Source: an uncultured Tenacibaculum sp.
GTDB taxonomy: Bacteria > Bacteroidota > Bacteroidia > Flavobacteriales > Flavobacteriaceae
Assembly (NCBI GenBank): GCA_947504185.1
Contig: CANNGJ010000001.1
Coordinates: forward strand, 62,001-126,000
Direction of reading: 5' to 3'
Length of the DNA stretch: 64,000 nucleotides
The notes beneath the pieces were generated by a model that saw only the letters and a list, made by a program, of their open reading frames with translations, had not been told where the DNA came from and did not search any database. The position numbers and the translations under genes are program-made. Positions 30,483-39,607 of this stretch are shown here, piece by piece (within the stretch, counting starts at the first letter, position 1; every line of letters starts with the position of its first letter).

Positions 30483-30881
30483 ATGTCTGGTGTAAAAAAC
30501 TTAGAAATTCTTATTAAAGAAATGAAACCTCGCTTGAATAATGGCGAATATATTTTCACAACTGTTAAACACTTAAAAAACATTAGTTCTGAAGATATTA
30601 TTGGACAGTTCAAAGAAAAAGAAGGAATTACTTTAATTTTAGAACGTCAAAAAGCTGATCAACTAAAGCTTACTTATAATTTTATTGCTTCATGGATTAC
30701 CTTAGAAATTCATTCTGCTCTAGATGCTATAGGATTAACTGCAGCTTTCTCTTCTGAACTTGCGAAACATACTATTAGCAGTAATGTTATTGCTGGTTTT
30801 TATCACGATCATATTTTTGTTGATAAAAAAGATGAGGATAAAGCGCTACAAGTTTTAATCAACTTGTCTAATAATTTTTAA
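30483..30881 (+). CDS. ACT domain-containing protein
   Basis: 132 aa; [51 protein letters not shown]. Confidence 0.8.
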   Translation: MSGVKNLEILIKEMKPRLNNGEYIFTTVKHLKNISSEDIIGQFKEKEGITLILERQKADQLKLTYNFIASWITLEIHSALDAIGLTAAFSSELAKHTISSNVIAGFYHDHIFVDKKDEDKALQVLINLSNNF

Positions 30882-30888
30882 AATTAAA

Positions 30889-31971
30889 ATGGAATTACAA
30901 CCACCATATCGTAAAATTATTCATGTTGATATGGATGCTTTTTATGCATCGGTTGAGCAATTAGACAATCCTGATTTAATTGGTAAAGCTGTTGCTGTTG
31001 GTGGAAGTGAAGTTAGAGGAGTTGTGTCAGCCGCGAGCTATGAAGCTCGTAAATTTGGTGTACGATCGGCAATGAGTGGTGTTTTAGCTAAAAAAAAATG
31101 TCCTCATCTGATTTTTGTTCCACCTAGATATGATCGTTACAAAGAGATTTCATCAAAAATTAGAAAGATATTTTATGATTATACTGATTTGGTAGAGCCA
31201 TTATCTTTAGATGAAGCTTATTTAGATGTAACTGAGAATAAAAAAGGAAATGCTTCAGCAAGCATGATTGCCCAAGAAATCCGTCAACGTATTTGGGATG
31301 AATTAGAATTAAGAGCATCTGCAGGAATATCTATTAATAAATTTATTGCAAAAGTAGCATCGGACATTAATAAACCTAATGGACAAAAAACCATAAACCC
31401 AGAAGATGTTATCCCTTTTTTAGAAGAACTTCCTGTGAACAAATTTTATGGTATTGGTAAAGTAACTGCTGCTAAAATGCACAACTTAGGTATCTTTGTT
31501 GGATTAGATTTAAAGAAAAAGTCTTTAGAAGAGCTTTCTATTTTATTTGGAAAATCGGGAGTCCATTATTTTAATATTGTTAGAGGAATTCACAACAGCA
31601 AAGTAAAACCAAATCGAGTTCGTAAATCTATTGCTGCCGAACGTACTTTTAATGAAAATTTATCTTCAGAAGTTTTTATGTTAGATCGATTAGATAAAAT
31701 TGCTGAAGAACTTGAGCGAAGAATGAAAAAATCTAACACGAAAGGTAAAACTATTACCCTAAAGATTAAATACAGTGATTTTACGCAACAAACTCGAAGT
31801 AAAACAACCAATCACTATATCCAATTAAAAAAAGAGTTCTACCCTGTTGTTAAAGAATTATTATATCAAGAAAAACTTAAAAACTCAGTCCGTTTATTAG
31901 GAATTTCTTTTAGTAATTTAAATACTGAAAAAAAAGATCCTATCTGGGTGCAATTAAAATTCGATTTTTAA
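30889..31971 (+). CDS. dinB: DNA polymerase IV
   Basis: 360 aa; IIHVDMDAFYASVEQLDNP, AASYEARKFGVRSAMS, SLDEAYLDVT. Confidence 0.95.
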   Translation: MELQPPYRKIIHVDMDAFYASVEQLDNPDLIGKAVAVGGSEVRGVVSAASYEARKFGVRSAMSGVLAKKKCPHLIFVPPRYDRYKEISSKIRKIFYDYTDLVEPLSLDEAYLDVTENKKGNASASMIAQEIRQRIWDELELRASAGISINKFIAKVASDINKPNGQKTINPEDVIPFLEELPVNKFYGIGKVTAAKMHNLGIFVGLDLKKKSLEELSILFGKSGVHYFNIVRGIHNSKVKPNRVRKSIAAERTFNENLSSEVFMLDRLDKIAEELERRMKKSNTKGKTITLKIKYSDFTQQTRSKTTNHYIQLKKEFYPVVKELLYQEKLKNSVRLLGISFSNLNTEKKDPIWVQLKFDF

Positions 31972-33884
31972 ACTATTGGAAGTTTTAGAGAAACTTTCGT
32001 CCCGTTTGAATTTCCTTTTTCATCAACTAAATCTGTGTAGATTAAAGAATATTTATTTATAAATTCATTTGAGAAATTCTTTAATCTTTCTTTTGTTAAA
32101 TCTATTCCTATTGATTTCCTATTTAAAGATTTACTACTTTTAATCTTAAGAGCAGCGTCTCTACCTATACCGTTATCAACTATGTTTATCTCTATAAAAT
32201 CGTTTGATATTTTTTCTACAGATAGGCTAACTTTTTTATCTCCTTTTTTTGATGATAATCCATGCCAAATTGAATTTTCAAGAAAAGGCTGTAGTACTAA
32301 TGGTGGAATTTTAATTCTTTCTAAATTTAAATTATCTCCTATCTTTTCAGTATAACTAATTTCATTAGAAAAACGAATGTTTTCAATACTCATGTAAAGA
32401 TTCATTGTTTTTAACTCTTCAGAAAGAGGTACTTCTTTTACAGTAGTAGATTCAAGAATATTACGAATTAATTTAGAAAATTTATTTAAATAATAAACTG
32501 CATTTTTTTGTTCGTTATTTATAATATAAAGCTTAATTGAATTTAAAGCATTAAAAACAAAATGCGGATTCATTTGAATTCTAAGCGCTTCTTGCTCTAA
32601 TAATAGAATTTGCTTATCATTTTTTAATAACCGTTGCCTGTAAATTGAATATAATAGCACGCCAAATAAAGCGATAGAAACTAAAGAAATAATTAAAATA
32701 TTTCGATTTCTTAATAATTTAAGGTTTGCAATTTCGTTTTGCTCAGCTAAGCTTTTAATTTTATTATTTTTAACTACATTATCATACCTGCTAATTAAAC
32801 TATTTACGTAACGAATATTTTTAACATTAAATGTTTTCCTTTCAACTTCAATAGATTTTTGATAAAACTCTAATGATTCTTTATATTTTTTTTCCTTTTT
32901 ATTTAATTCAGATAAATGGTCGTATGATAGCACTAAGCTAGAAGGTATATTATTATCTACTCCAATTTTAAGAGCCTTTTCTAAATATACTCTAGATTCT
33001 TTTAATTTATCCAACTTTAAAAGTACCCATCCTAAAGTATTATAAACTTCTGATAAATAATACCTATTACCTATTTCTTCTGCTGATTTAACAACCTCCG
33101 TAATATATTTATATGCTTCATTATACTTACTTTGCTTAATTAAAATATCACTAATACTATTATGACATATTACTTTACCTAACTTATCATTATTTAACGT
33201 ATTATATTCTAATGATTTTTGATAGTTTTCTAATGCTAAGTCTAAGTCACCAATATTCTTGTGAGCATACCCAATGTTCTGATGGTTAATCGCTAGTCCT
33301 CTACGGTCATCTAATTCTTTTTGAAGTGCAATCGATTCATCAAACTTTTCTAACGCTTTTTCATATTGCTTTAAAGTCAAGTATATATTACCAATACTAT
33401 TAATTGTAATACTATTACTAATCTTAATATCATTACTAGGATTCTCTATTTTTAAAATAATATCTAACGCCGATTGGTGATAATTTAAAGCATTCCTAAT
33501 TTTATCTTGCCTTCGACAAACAACTCCCAATTGATTTAAAGTTATAATCTCTGCTTCTATACTTTTTATGTTCTTAGATAAATCTAAGGCTTCTTTATAT
33601 CTTTCTATTGCTTTATTATATTCTGTTACTTTTCTATGGGCACGTCCTTGAACATTTCTTGCAAATATTTCCCCAATTACATATTTACTCTTTTGACTTT
33701 CATTTAAAAAAAAATCGATTTGTTCATCTGTAAAACGAACTCTTTTAAAATGTTTTTGGAGCTTAAAATAATTAGGTTCTTGTTTTTCAATTGCAACAGC
33801 TATTAAACTATCTACATTCTTTTTTTGAGAAAAGCTTAAGGTTGAAATTAAAAAAAGTAATATACTGGTGTAGATGAATTTCAT
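31968..33884 (-). CDS. TPR sensor histidine kinase (LytS/HisKA_7TM-type His_kinase domain)
   Basis: 638 aa; TPRs, TM, LRIQMNPHFVFNALNSIKLYI, PPLVLQPFLENSIWHGL. Confidence 0.9.
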   Translation of the reverse strand: MKFIYTSILLFLISTLSFSQKKNVDSLIAVAIEKQEPNYFKLQKHFKRVRFTDEQIDFFLNESQKSKYVIGEIFARNVQGRAHRKVTEYNKAIERYKEALDLSKNIKSIEAEIITLNQLGVVCRRQDKIRNALNYHQSALDIILKIENPSNDIKISNSITINSIGNIYLTLKQYEKALEKFDESIALQKELDDRRGLAINHQNIGYAHKNIGDLDLALENYQKSLEYNTLNNDKLGKVICHNSISDILIKQSKYNEAYKYITEVVKSAEEIGNRYYLSEVYNTLGWVLLKLDKLKESRVYLEKALKIGVDNNIPSSLVLSYDHLSELNKKEKKYKESLEFYQKSIEVERKTFNVKNIRYVNSLISRYDNVVKNNKIKSLAEQNEIANLKLLRNRNILIISLVSIALFGVLLYSIYRQRLLKNDKQILLLEQEALRIQMNPHFVFNALNSIKLYIINNEQKNAVYYLNKFSKLIRNILESTTVKEVPLSEELKTMNLYMSIENIRFSNEISYTEKIGDNLNLERIKIPPLVLQPFLENSIWHGLSSKKGDKKVSLSVEKISNDFIEINIVDNGIGRDAALKIKSSKSLNRKSIGIDLTKERLKNFSNEFINKYSLIYTDLVDEKGNSNGTKVSLKLPIV

Positions 33885-33885
33885 T

Positions 33886-34620
33886 TTAAAATTTTTCTAA
33901 GAAATCTGATTTTCTTTGGCGTGATACAGGTATTTTGTGATTATCTTCTAAAACCACATATCCATCTGATTTTAAAAACTCCTTAATCTTATTTAAGTTT
34001 ATTACAAATGAATTATGGATTCTAAAAAAATGTTCATCTGGCAGCAATTCATTAATTTCTTTTAATTTTTTAGTAACAACAATTTTTTTATTTAGTGTAG
34101 TATGAATTGAGCAGTAGTTTCCGTCAGACTCTACAAACAAAATTTCAGATTCTTTTAAAAAGATAAGTTTTCCATCTGTGTTAATGGTTATTTTTCTTCT
34201 ATTAAATTTTTGAGTAAAGCTTGATAGTATTTTTTCAAATTTTTCACTACTATTATTCTTTATATGATGATCTTTAATTCTGCTAATTGTAGCTTCTAGG
34301 TCATCTGTATCAATTGGCTTTAACAAATAATCTATCGCTTCATTTTTTAAAGCTTTAATTGCATACTCATTATATGCTGTAGTTATAACTACTGCAAAAT
34401 CCCTTTTATTTAGTTTTTCTAATAATTGAAAACCATCCATCGTTGGCATTTCAATATCTAAAAAAAGGCAATCAATTAAACTTTCATTAATATATTTAAT
34501 AGCTTTATCTGCTTCTGTAAAAGTGTTTATGATTTCGATATCATTGTTAAAATTTGATAATTCCCAAGAAAGACTTTGTATAGCTTTTGGTTCATCATCA
34601 ACAATAATTGCTCTTAACAT
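33886..34620 (-). CDS. LytTR family response regulator
   Basis: 244 aa; receiver (AIIVDDEPKAIQSL, CLFLDIEMPTMDG, LKPIDTDDL) plus LytTR domain (ILFVESDGNYCSIHT, RIHNSFVINLNKI). Confidence 0.93.
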   Translation of the reverse strand: MLRAIIVDDEPKAIQSLSWELSNFNNDIEIINTFTEADKAIKYINESLIDCLFLDIEMPTMDGFQLLEKLNKRDFAVVITTAYNEYAIKALKNEAIDYLLKPIDTDDLEATISRIKDHHIKNNSSEKFEKILSSFTQKFNRRKITINTDGKLIFLKESEILFVESDGNYCSIHTTLNKKIVVTKKLKEINELLPDEHFFRIHNSFVINLNKIKEFLKSDGYVVLEDNHKIPVSRQRKSDFLEKF

Positions 34621-34731
34621 ATTTTAGGGATTTTTACCAAATGTAACTGATATATATGTAAAACTAAAATGGTTAATGTGAGTTTTCAATCAAAATAAAG
34701 CACTCTTTCTACTTAAAAAAAAACAAAAAAC

Positions 34732-34765
34732 TACCAACTACACAAAAAACAGTACCATTTACACA
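34732..34765 (+). promoter_or_regulatory. paired direct-repeat operator A (LytTR-like)
   Basis: TACCAACTACACA at 34732 and TACCATTTACACA at 34753, 21 bp apart. Confidence 0.6.
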
Positions 34766-34795
34766 AAAGTGTCTTTTAAAAATATATTTTAAACC

Positions 34796-34803
34796 CATAT
34801 TTG
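34796..34803 (+). promoter_or_regulatory. -7 element of unit A (CATATTTG, one off TAnnTTTG)
   Basis: 43 bp after the proximal operator repeat, 6 bp before the conserved block. Confidence 0.45.
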
Positions 34804-34808
34804 TAGTA

Positions 34809-34899
34809 TAATACACAAGGGGATCATATTGATAAATTGGGGGATTAATCAATAATGACAAAATTTAAAAGACATCGTTATATAACGATGTCTTTTTAT
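34809..34899 (+). ncRNA. candidate small RNA unit A
   Basis: 56-nt block (34809-34864) 55/56 identical to unit B, followed by terminator AAAAGACATCGTTATATAACGATGTCTTTT (34867-34896). Confidence 0.5.
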
Positions 34900-34929
34900 T
34901 TATAATAAAATTACTTCTACTCTTTAATT

Positions 34930-34963
34930 TACCATTTATACAAAAAATACTACCAACTATACA
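34930..34963 (+). promoter_or_regulatory. paired direct-repeat operator B (LytTR-like)
   Basis: TACCATTTATACA at 34930 and TACCAACTATACA at 34951, 21 bp apart. Confidence 0.6.
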
Positions 34964-34993
34964 TAACCATTTTTACCGAGTCTTTATTTATTA

Positions 34994-35001
34994 CATATTT
35001 G
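34994..35001 (+). promoter_or_regulatory. -7 element of unit B (CATATTTG)
   Basis: same 43-bp spacing from the proximal repeat as in unit A. Confidence 0.45.
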
Positions 35002-35006
35002 TACCC

Positions 35007-35097
35007 TAATACACAAGGGGATCATATTGATGAATTGGGGGATTAATCAATAATGACAAAATCAAAAAAAGCATTACGTAACGTAATGCTTTTTTTA
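35007..35097 (+). ncRNA. candidate small RNA unit B
   Basis: second copy of the 56-nt block (35007-35062) followed by terminator AAAAAAAGCATTACGTAACGTAATGCTTTTTTT. Confidence 0.5.
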
Positions 35098-35133
35098 TGC
35101 AACAATTTAAATTAAAAACTTTTTGATATACAA

Positions 35134-35165
35134 AAAAACTCAAACGTTAAACGTTTGAGCTTTTA
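35134..35165 (-). terminator. intrinsic terminator after rpmA
   Basis: GCTCAAACGT-TTA-ACGTTTGAGTTTTTT on minus strand. Confidence 0.7.
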
Positions 35166-35187
35166 ATTTATCTAATCAATTAGTTTC

Positions 35188-35448
35188 TTAAGCCTCGAAT
35201 GGAGTTACTGAAACGTATGATTTGTTGTCTCTTTTCTTTCTGAATTCAACTACACCATCAACTTTAGCATGTAAAGTATGATCTTTTCCCATGTAAACAT
35301 TTTCACCTGGGTTGTGAGTTGTTCCTCTTTGACGAACGATAATGTTACCTGCAATTGCAGCTTGTCCTCCAAAAATCTTTACTCCTAGTCGTTTCGATTC
35401 TGATTCTCTACCATTCTTCGAACTACCGACACCTTTTTTATGAGCCAT
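35188..35448 (-). CDS. rpmA: 50S ribosomal protein L27
   Basis: 86 aa; [29 protein letters not shown]. Confidence 0.97.
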   Translation of the reverse strand: MAHKKGVGSSKNGRESESKRLGVKIFGGQAAIAGNIIVRQRGTTHNPGENVYMGKDHTLHAKVDGVVEFRKKRDNKSYVSVTPFEA

Positions 35449-35470
35449 CTCTCTAAGTTTTTAAAGTTAA

Positions 35471-35956
35471 TTATTTGCTTAACGCTTCAATTAATTCAGC
35501 TTTCTTTAAAGAAGTATATCCTTTAATACCAGCTTCTTTAGCTGCAGCTTTTAATTCTGCAACAGTCATTGAACTTAAATCAGTCCCTTCTGCTTTTGGT
35601 TCAGCTTTAGGAGCTTCTTTCTTAGCAGCTGCCTTTTCAGCACCTGAAACAGAAATTCCTTCAATTTGAATCTCAGTTAAATACTGTCTATGTCCATTTT
35701 TCTTTTTGTAACCTTTTCTTCTTTTCTTCTTAAAAACGATTACTTTATCACCTTTTAAGTGACCTAATACCTTTGCAGTTACTCCTGCACCTGCTATAGC
35801 TGGGGCGCCAATAGTTACGTTTCCTTTATCTTCAACAAGCATTACATTATCAAAAGTTACTTTTGATCCTTCTGCCTCTTGTAAACGGTGTACGTATACT
35901 TTTTGGTCTTTTGCTACTTTAAATTGCTGCCCTGCTATCTCTACGATTGCGTACAT
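35471..35956 (-). CDS. rplU: 50S ribosomal protein L21 with C-terminal SAP/Rho_N-like extension
   Basis: 161 aa; [18 protein letters not shown]..., extension ending [34 protein letters not shown]. Confidence 0.95.
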   Translation of the reverse strand: MYAIVEIAGQQFKVAKDQKVYVHRLQEAEGSKVTFDNVMLVEDKGNVTIGAPAIAGAGVTAKVLGHLKGDKVIVFKKKRRKGYKKKNGHRQYLTEIQIEGISVSGAEKAAAKKEAPKAEPKAEGTDLSSMTVAELKAAAKEAGIKGYTSLKKAELIEALSK

Positions 35957-36008
35957 ACTTTTTGTTTTGCGTTATACTTTATACACTTTCTTAGTGAAAA
36001 TGCGGATG

Positions 36009-36016
36009 CAAATATA
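36009..36016 (-). promoter_or_regulatory. -7 promoter element TATATTTG for rplU-rpmA
   Basis: exact TAnnTTTG on minus strand, 53 bp upstream of rplU ATG. Confidence 0.5.
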
Positions 36017-36163
36017 CGAGTTTTTCAACAACAAACAACCTACAGTTCAGAAAATTACTTATCCTCCCGTAAATTTAAATATTTTTTTTACTCTTAAACG
36101 TAACGAAAGAGTTAATTTCACGTCAGATAGGTCAAAATCAGTTAAAAACTAAAAAATTTATTA

Positions 36164-37486
36164 ATGAAAAAAAGTGTTTTATCTCTTGCTTCAGCTATGT
36201 TATTTGCATTTTCTGCAAATGCACAAAAAGTTGAGTTTGAAGAATACGATTTAAGCAATGGGATGCATGTTATTTTGCATCAAGACAATTCAGCTCCTGT
36301 AGTTACTGTTGGAGTAATGTATCATGTTGGTTCGAAAGATGAAGTTGAAGGAAAAACAGGAATGGCGCATTTTTATGAGCATTTATTATTTACTGGAACT
36401 AAAAATATTGGTAGAGGTGAATGGAGTAAAATTGTAGCTGCTAACGGTGGAGCAGGTAATGCAAACACAACTTGGGATAGAACTTACTATTACGAAACCT
36501 TTCCTTCAAATAATTTAGAATTAGGATTATGGATGGAGTCTGAACGTTTATTACACCCTACCATCGACCAAAAAGCAGTAGACACTCAAAACGAAGTAGT
36601 TAAAGAGGAAAAGCGTCAACGTATGGATAATGCTCCTTATGGAAAAATTATTTATGGTGATGTATACCGTCATATCTTTGACAAGCACAACTATAAAAAC
36701 TCTTTAATAGGTTCTATGAAAGATTTGGATGGTGCTACTTTAGAGGAATTTAAAGCTTTTTACAACAAATGGTATATGCCAAACAATGCTGTTTTAGTTA
36801 TTGCCGGTGATTTTGAGGTAAAAAACACCAAGAAGTTAATCAAAGATTATTTCCAATCAATTCCTGCCAGAACACTTCCTAAACGTGAAACCACTATTGA
36901 GCCAGAAAGAACTAAAGAAAAAAGAGTAAAAGAATATGATTCTAATATTCAATTACCAGCTATTTTATTAGCTCACAAAACACCTGCAATGAAAGAACGC
37001 GATGCTAAGGTATTAGACGTAATTTCAACTATTTTAAGTAACGGAAAAAGCTCTAGATTATACAAAAAGTTAGTAGACGATAAGAAAAAGGCTTTACAGG
37101 TTTTTTCTTTTGCTAGAAACTTAGAAGATTATAGTGTTTATAATATTGGAGCTATTCCTTTAGGCAAAACATCATTAGAAGATTTAATTAAAGAAATGGA
37201 TGAAGAAATTTTAAAGCTTCAAACCGAGTTAATTTCTGATAAAGACTTACAAAAAGTTCGTAACAAATTCGAAAATAATTTTGTTGCTTCTAATTCTAAT
37301 GTACAAGGTATTGCTAATTCTTTAGCTAGAAACTACATGTTAATAGGAAACACTAATAACATTAATAAAGAATTAGAAATCGTAAATTCTATTACTAAAG
37401 AAGAAATTAGAGCGGTAGCTAAAAAGTATTTAGCAAAAGACCGAAGAATCGTAATTGAATATTTACCAGAATCAAAAAAGAAATAA
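36164..37486 (+). CDS. M16 family metallopeptidase
   Basis: 440 aa; signal peptide, HFYEHLLFTGTKN (HxxEH), NEVVKEEKRQRMDN. Confidence 0.92.
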   Translation: MKKSVLSLASAMLFAFSANAQKVEFEEYDLSNGMHVILHQDNSAPVVTVGVMYHVGSKDEVEGKTGMAHFYEHLLFTGTKNIGRGEWSKIVAANGGAGNANTTWDRTYYYETFPSNNLELGLWMESERLLHPTIDQKAVDTQNEVVKEEKRQRMDNAPYGKIIYGDVYRHIFDKHNYKNSLIGSMKDLDGATLEEFKAFYNKWYMPNNAVLVIAGDFEVKNTKKLIKDYFQSIPARTLPKRETTIEPERTKEKRVKEYDSNIQLPAILLAHKTPAMKERDAKVLDVISTILSNGKSSRLYKKLVDDKKKALQVFSFARNLEDYSVYNIGAIPLGKTSLEDLIKEMDEEILKLQTELISDKDLQKVRNKFENNFVASNSNVQGIANSLARNYMLIGNTNNINKELEIVNSITKEEIRAVAKKYLAKDRRIVIEYLPESKKK

Positions 37487-37504
37487 TCATCTAAACTGAA
37501 TTTA

Positions 37505-39553
37505 ATGAAAACGAAAATATTATCAATCGTTACAATATTATTTCTATCATTTACTGTTTCAGCACAGATTGATAGAACAAAACAACCTAAACCAGGACCT
37601 GCTCCTAAAATAAACTTAGGAACTCCTGAAAAATTTACTTTAAAAAACGGATTACAAGTTTTAGTTGTTGAAAATCATAAATTACCTAGAGTAACAGCTA
37701 CTTTATCTATCGACAATCCACCAATGTCTTTTGGTAACAAAAAAGGAGTTGAAAATCTATTAAGTGGTATGTTAGGTACTGGTTCTAAAAATACTCCTAA
37801 AGCAAAATTTGATCAAGAAGTTGATTTCTTAGGTGCTAACATTTCTTTTTGGAATGAAGGTGCAAGAGCTAGCTCATTATCAAAGTACTTTCCTAAAGTT
37901 TTAGGTTTGATGGCTGATGCTGCTTTTAATCCTGTTTTTGAACAAGGTGAGTTTGATAAACAAATGAAACAATCTCTTGACGGAATAAAAAGTAATGCTA
38001 AAAATGTACAAGCTATTGCTAGAAGAGTAGAAAACGCTCTTACTTATGGTAAAAACCATCCTTATGGTGAGTTTACTTCTGAAGAAACTTTAAAAAATGT
38101 AACATTACAAGACGTAAAAGACCTGTATAACAAAACTTACAAGCCAAATAATGCCTATTTAGTTATTATCGGTGATGTAAATTTTAAAGAGGTTAAAACT
38201 CAAGTTGAATCTTTATTTGGTAACTGGGCTAAAGGAAACTTAGTTGCTCAAACATTACCTAAAGTAGAAAATCCTACAACTACAGAAATCGACTTTATTA
38301 ATATGCCTAATGCTGTTCAATCTGAATTAGCAGTTATAAATGCTGTTGATTTAAAAATGGGTGATAAAGATTATTATGCAGCTTTATTAGCCAACCAAAT
38401 TCTTGGTGGTGGTGGTACTGGTAGATTGTATAAAAATTTACGTGAAGATAAAGGGTACACATATGGTGCTTATTCTGGTATTGGAGCTGATAGATACGCT
38501 TCAAGATTCAAAACTTCTGCATCAGTAAGAAACATGGTTACTGATAGTGCTATGGTAGAGGCAATGAAAGAAATCAACAAATTACGCTACAAAAAAGCAA
38601 CGCAAGAAGAATTAGATATTGCAAAAGCTAAATACATTGGTAGTTTCGTAAGAAATGTTGAAAAACCAAGAACAGTAGCTAACTACGCTTTAGACATTTT
38701 AACTAATAAATTATCTAAAGATTACTACAAGAACTATCTTAAAAACATTAATGCAGTTACTTTAGAAGATGTTCAAAATGCAGCTCTTAAATATTTTAGA
38801 GGAGATAAAGCTCGTATTATTATTACTGGTAAAGGAATTGATGTTTTAAAGAACTTAGAAAAAACAGCTGATTATAAAATCAACTATTTTGATACAAAAG
38901 GTAATCCTACAACTAAGCCAGAAATGAGCTTGCCTATTCCTGCTGGAACTACTGCGTCAACAGTAGTTGATAACTATTTTAAAGCTATTGGAGGTAAAGA
39001 TAAAGTAACTGCTGTAAAATCGGTAATGATTTCTTCTGACGCCAAAGTGCAAGGAATGCAATTAAATTTAGTTCAAAAAAACGCAGCACCTAATAAATCT
39101 TTAGTATTAGTTTCTATGGCAGGAAATGTAATGCAAAAGATGGTTTTTGACGGAACTAAAGGCTATCAAGAAGCACGAGGTCAGAAAAAAGAAGTAACTG
39201 GTAAAGAATTAGAGGAAGCTAAAAAACAAGCTGCTCCTTTTACCGATTTAGCCTATAAAGAAGGTAAGCTAGAAAGAATTGAACCTGTTGATGGAAAAAA
39301 TGCTTACGTAATTAAGCATGGTAAATCTGAGATATTTTACGACATAACTTCTGGATTAAAAATAAAAGAAGTAAAAACCGTTAAAGGACCTCAAGGAGAA
39401 ATGAAAGTTCCTACTTTATATTCTGACTATAAAGAAGTGAACGGGGTTAAATTTCCTCATAAAATGTCTCAAAAAATGGGACCTATGAATTTAGAATTCA
39501 TTGTAAAAAAAATAAAAGTAAACGAAGGTGTATCTGATGCTGATTTTCAGTAG
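37505..39553 (+). CDS. M16 (insulinase) family protein, likely non-catalytic partner, with C-terminal outer-membrane lipoprotein-carrier-like domain
   Basis: 682 aa; M16 fold without HxxEH (KGVENLLSGMLGTGSKN), C-terminal TASTVVDNYFKAIGGKDKVTAVKSV domain. Confidence 0.88.
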   Translation: MKTKILSIVTILFLSFTVSAQIDRTKQPKPGPAPKINLGTPEKFTLKNGLQVLVVENHKLPRVTATLSIDNPPMSFGNKKGVENLLSGMLGTGSKNTPKAKFDQEVDFLGANISFWNEGARASSLSKYFPKVLGLMADAAFNPVFEQGEFDKQMKQSLDGIKSNAKNVQAIARRVENALTYGKNHPYGEFTSEETLKNVTLQDVKDLYNKTYKPNNAYLVIIGDVNFKEVKTQVESLFGNWAKGNLVAQTLPKVENPTTTEIDFINMPNAVQSELAVINAVDLKMGDKDYYAALLANQILGGGGTGRLYKNLREDKGYTYGAYSGIGADRYASRFKTSASVRNMVTDSAMVEAMKEINKLRYKKATQEELDIAKAKYIGSFVRNVEKPRTVANYALDILTNKLSKDYYKNYLKNINAVTLEDVQNAALKYFRGDKARIIITGKGIDVLKNLEKTADYKINYFDTKGNPTTKPEMSLPIPAGTTASTVVDNYFKAIGGKDKVTAVKSVMISSDAKVQGMQLNLVQKNAAPNKSLVLVSMAGNVMQKMVFDGTKGYQEARGQKKEVTGKELEEAKKQAAPFTDLAYKEGKLERIEPVDGKNAYVIKHGKSEIFYDITSGLKIKEVKTVKGPQGEMKVPTLYSDYKEVNGVKFPHKMSQKMGPMNLEFIVKKIKVNEGVSDADFQ

Positions 39554-39576
39554 ATAAAATATCTTTTCAAATTACT

Positions 39577-39607
39577 AAAGAGTCAAAGCATATGCTTTGG
39601 CTCTTTT
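39577..39607. terminator. intrinsic terminator
   Basis: AAAGAGTCAAAGCATATGCTTTGGCTCTTTTT. Confidence 0.65.

Noticed and set aside
34730-35100. CRISPR-like interpretation of the repeats near 34730-35100
   Set aside because: Only two copies, each with operator, -7 box and terminator, irregular long spacing; this is promoter/transcript duplication, not an array.
35888-36152. Plus-strand ORFs of 61-69 aa upstream of the M16 peptidase
   Set aside because: They overlap the rplU start and promoter region with no protein-like composition.
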